From Arthrobacter sp. PAMC25564 (lineage in GTDB: Bacteria; Actinomycetota; Actinomycetes; Actinomycetales; Micrococcaceae), in contig NZ_CP039290.1 of NCBI RefSeq assembly GCF_004798705.1, positions 4,106,971 to 4,170,970 on the forward strand: DNA of 64,000 nt. Reading direction: 5' to 3'. The position numbers and the translations under genes are program-made. Positions 63,753 to 64,000 of the stretch are shown one piece after another. The notes under the pieces were generated by a model that was given only the letters and a program-made list of their open reading frames with translations, searched no databases and had not been told where the DNA came from. The first letter of the stretch is position 1, and each line of letters opens with the position of its first letter.

Positions 63753-64000
63753 CTAACCGTCCAGAGTGCCCAATGCCCGCTCCAAATCGGCCCAGAGGTC
63801 CTCCACGTTTTCGATGCCGACGCTCAGCCGGATCAGGTTCTCCGGAACGCTGAGCGGCTCGGCCGTATGCCGGCGTCGCCGTTCGATGAGGGATTCCACG
63901 CCGCCGAGCGAGGTGGCCGGCAGCCACAGCTCCAGGGCGTGGATGATGCGGTCCGCGGCTTCTGCGCCGCTGAGACCGGCCGGCCCGACGTCTGGTCCCG
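63753..64000 (-). CDS. Cys/Met-metabolism PLP enzyme, C-terminal part (cut by window edge)
   Basis: The last 82 codons of a PLP enzyme of the cystathionine gamma-synthase/lyase family; the rest is beyond the right edge. Recognisable parts are WLPATSLGGVESLIERRRR and NLIRLSVGIENVEDLWADLERAL, the conserved C-terminal end. The exact activity (gamma-synthase, gamma- or beta-lyase) cannot be told from this fragment. The usual ESL-E-P-ASMTH block is here RRRRHTAEPLS, a mild deviation. Confidence 0.88.
   Translation of the reverse strand, partial: GPDVGPAGLSGAEAADRIIHALELWLPATSLGGVESLIERRRRHTAEPLSVPENLIRLSVGIENVEDLWADLERALGTLDG

Overview
The window is high-GC actinobacterial chromosome, most like a member of the Micrococcaceae (Arthrobacter, Pseudarthrobacter or Paenarthrobacter). 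The evidence is gene content and order: a maltokinase fused to GlgB, a cysS-ispF-ispD-carD block next to an LpqE-like lipoprotein gene (the same order is known around Rv3579c-Rv3584 of Mycobacterium tuberculosis), DUF3263, DUF4193, DUF4032 and DUF2516 proteins, a SenX3/RegX3 pair, and many genes whose start codon lies 6-8 nt after a TANNNT -10 box (leaderless pattern). It looks like ordinary chromosome. I see no prophage, insertion sequence or CRISPR array.

Layout. 0-5.8 kb: LytR_C protein (cut by the window edge), DUF3263, uracil-DNA glycosylase, siderophore-interacting protein, ThrE-type exporter with a FemAB-like aminoacyltransferase, and TspO. 5.8-13.7 kb: a minus-strand serine/glycine operon gcvP-gcvT-gcvH-glyA-sdaA headed by a tandem glycine riboswitch. 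13.8-18.6 kb: a TetR/MFS efflux pair sharing a perfect palindromic operator, Dps, an AMIN-like secreted protein, DUF4193 and a GyrI-like protein. 18.7-23.5 kb: an agmatinase/guanidinobutyrase-type ureohydrolase with an MFS importer and a divergent PucR regulator, then a decayed FAH-family remnant and tRNA-Thr. 23.6-32 kb: a DsbA-like thiol protein, otsA-otsB (trehalose synthesis), an orphan sugar-ABC ATPase, a DUF4032 protein with kinase-like residues, a GlcD-like FAD oxidase and an SRPBCC protein. 32.1-38.1 kb: a complete minus-strand rRNA operon (16S-23S-5S) with two promoters. 38.2-51.5 kb: the alpha-glucan/trehalose block (glgE-treS-maltokinase::glgB operon, divergent glgP, glgX), interrupted by a barnase-barstar pair. 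51.6-58.7 kb: a nitrilase-family hydrolase, rlmB, cysS, a lipoprotein, ispF, ispD, carD and the LpqE-like gene. 58.7-62.4 kb: regX3-senX3, phoU with Pho-box-like repeats, and gpmA. 62.5-64 kb: a methyltransferase, DUF2516 and the end of a Cys/Met-metabolism PLP enzyme.

How it works together. The glycine operon splits glycine (GcvPTH), interconverts it with serine (GlyA) and deaminates serine (SdaA) under direct glycine sensing. The GlgE block turns trehalose (TreS, with OtsAB as a second source) through maltose-1-phosphate (maltokinase) into alpha-glucan (GlgE, GlgB), which GlgP and GlgX degrade. SenX3/RegX3/PhoU is the phosphate-sensing module.

Most striking sequence-level observations: three related structured intergenic elements with compensatory base changes; a 25-bp inverted repeat upstream of gpmA; the maltokinase-GlgB fusion that keeps an internal ribosome binding site; a kinase-like residue set in the DUF4032 protein; and a guanyl RNase/inhibitor pair inside the glycogen block. 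All calls come from reading the sequence; no database search was run.
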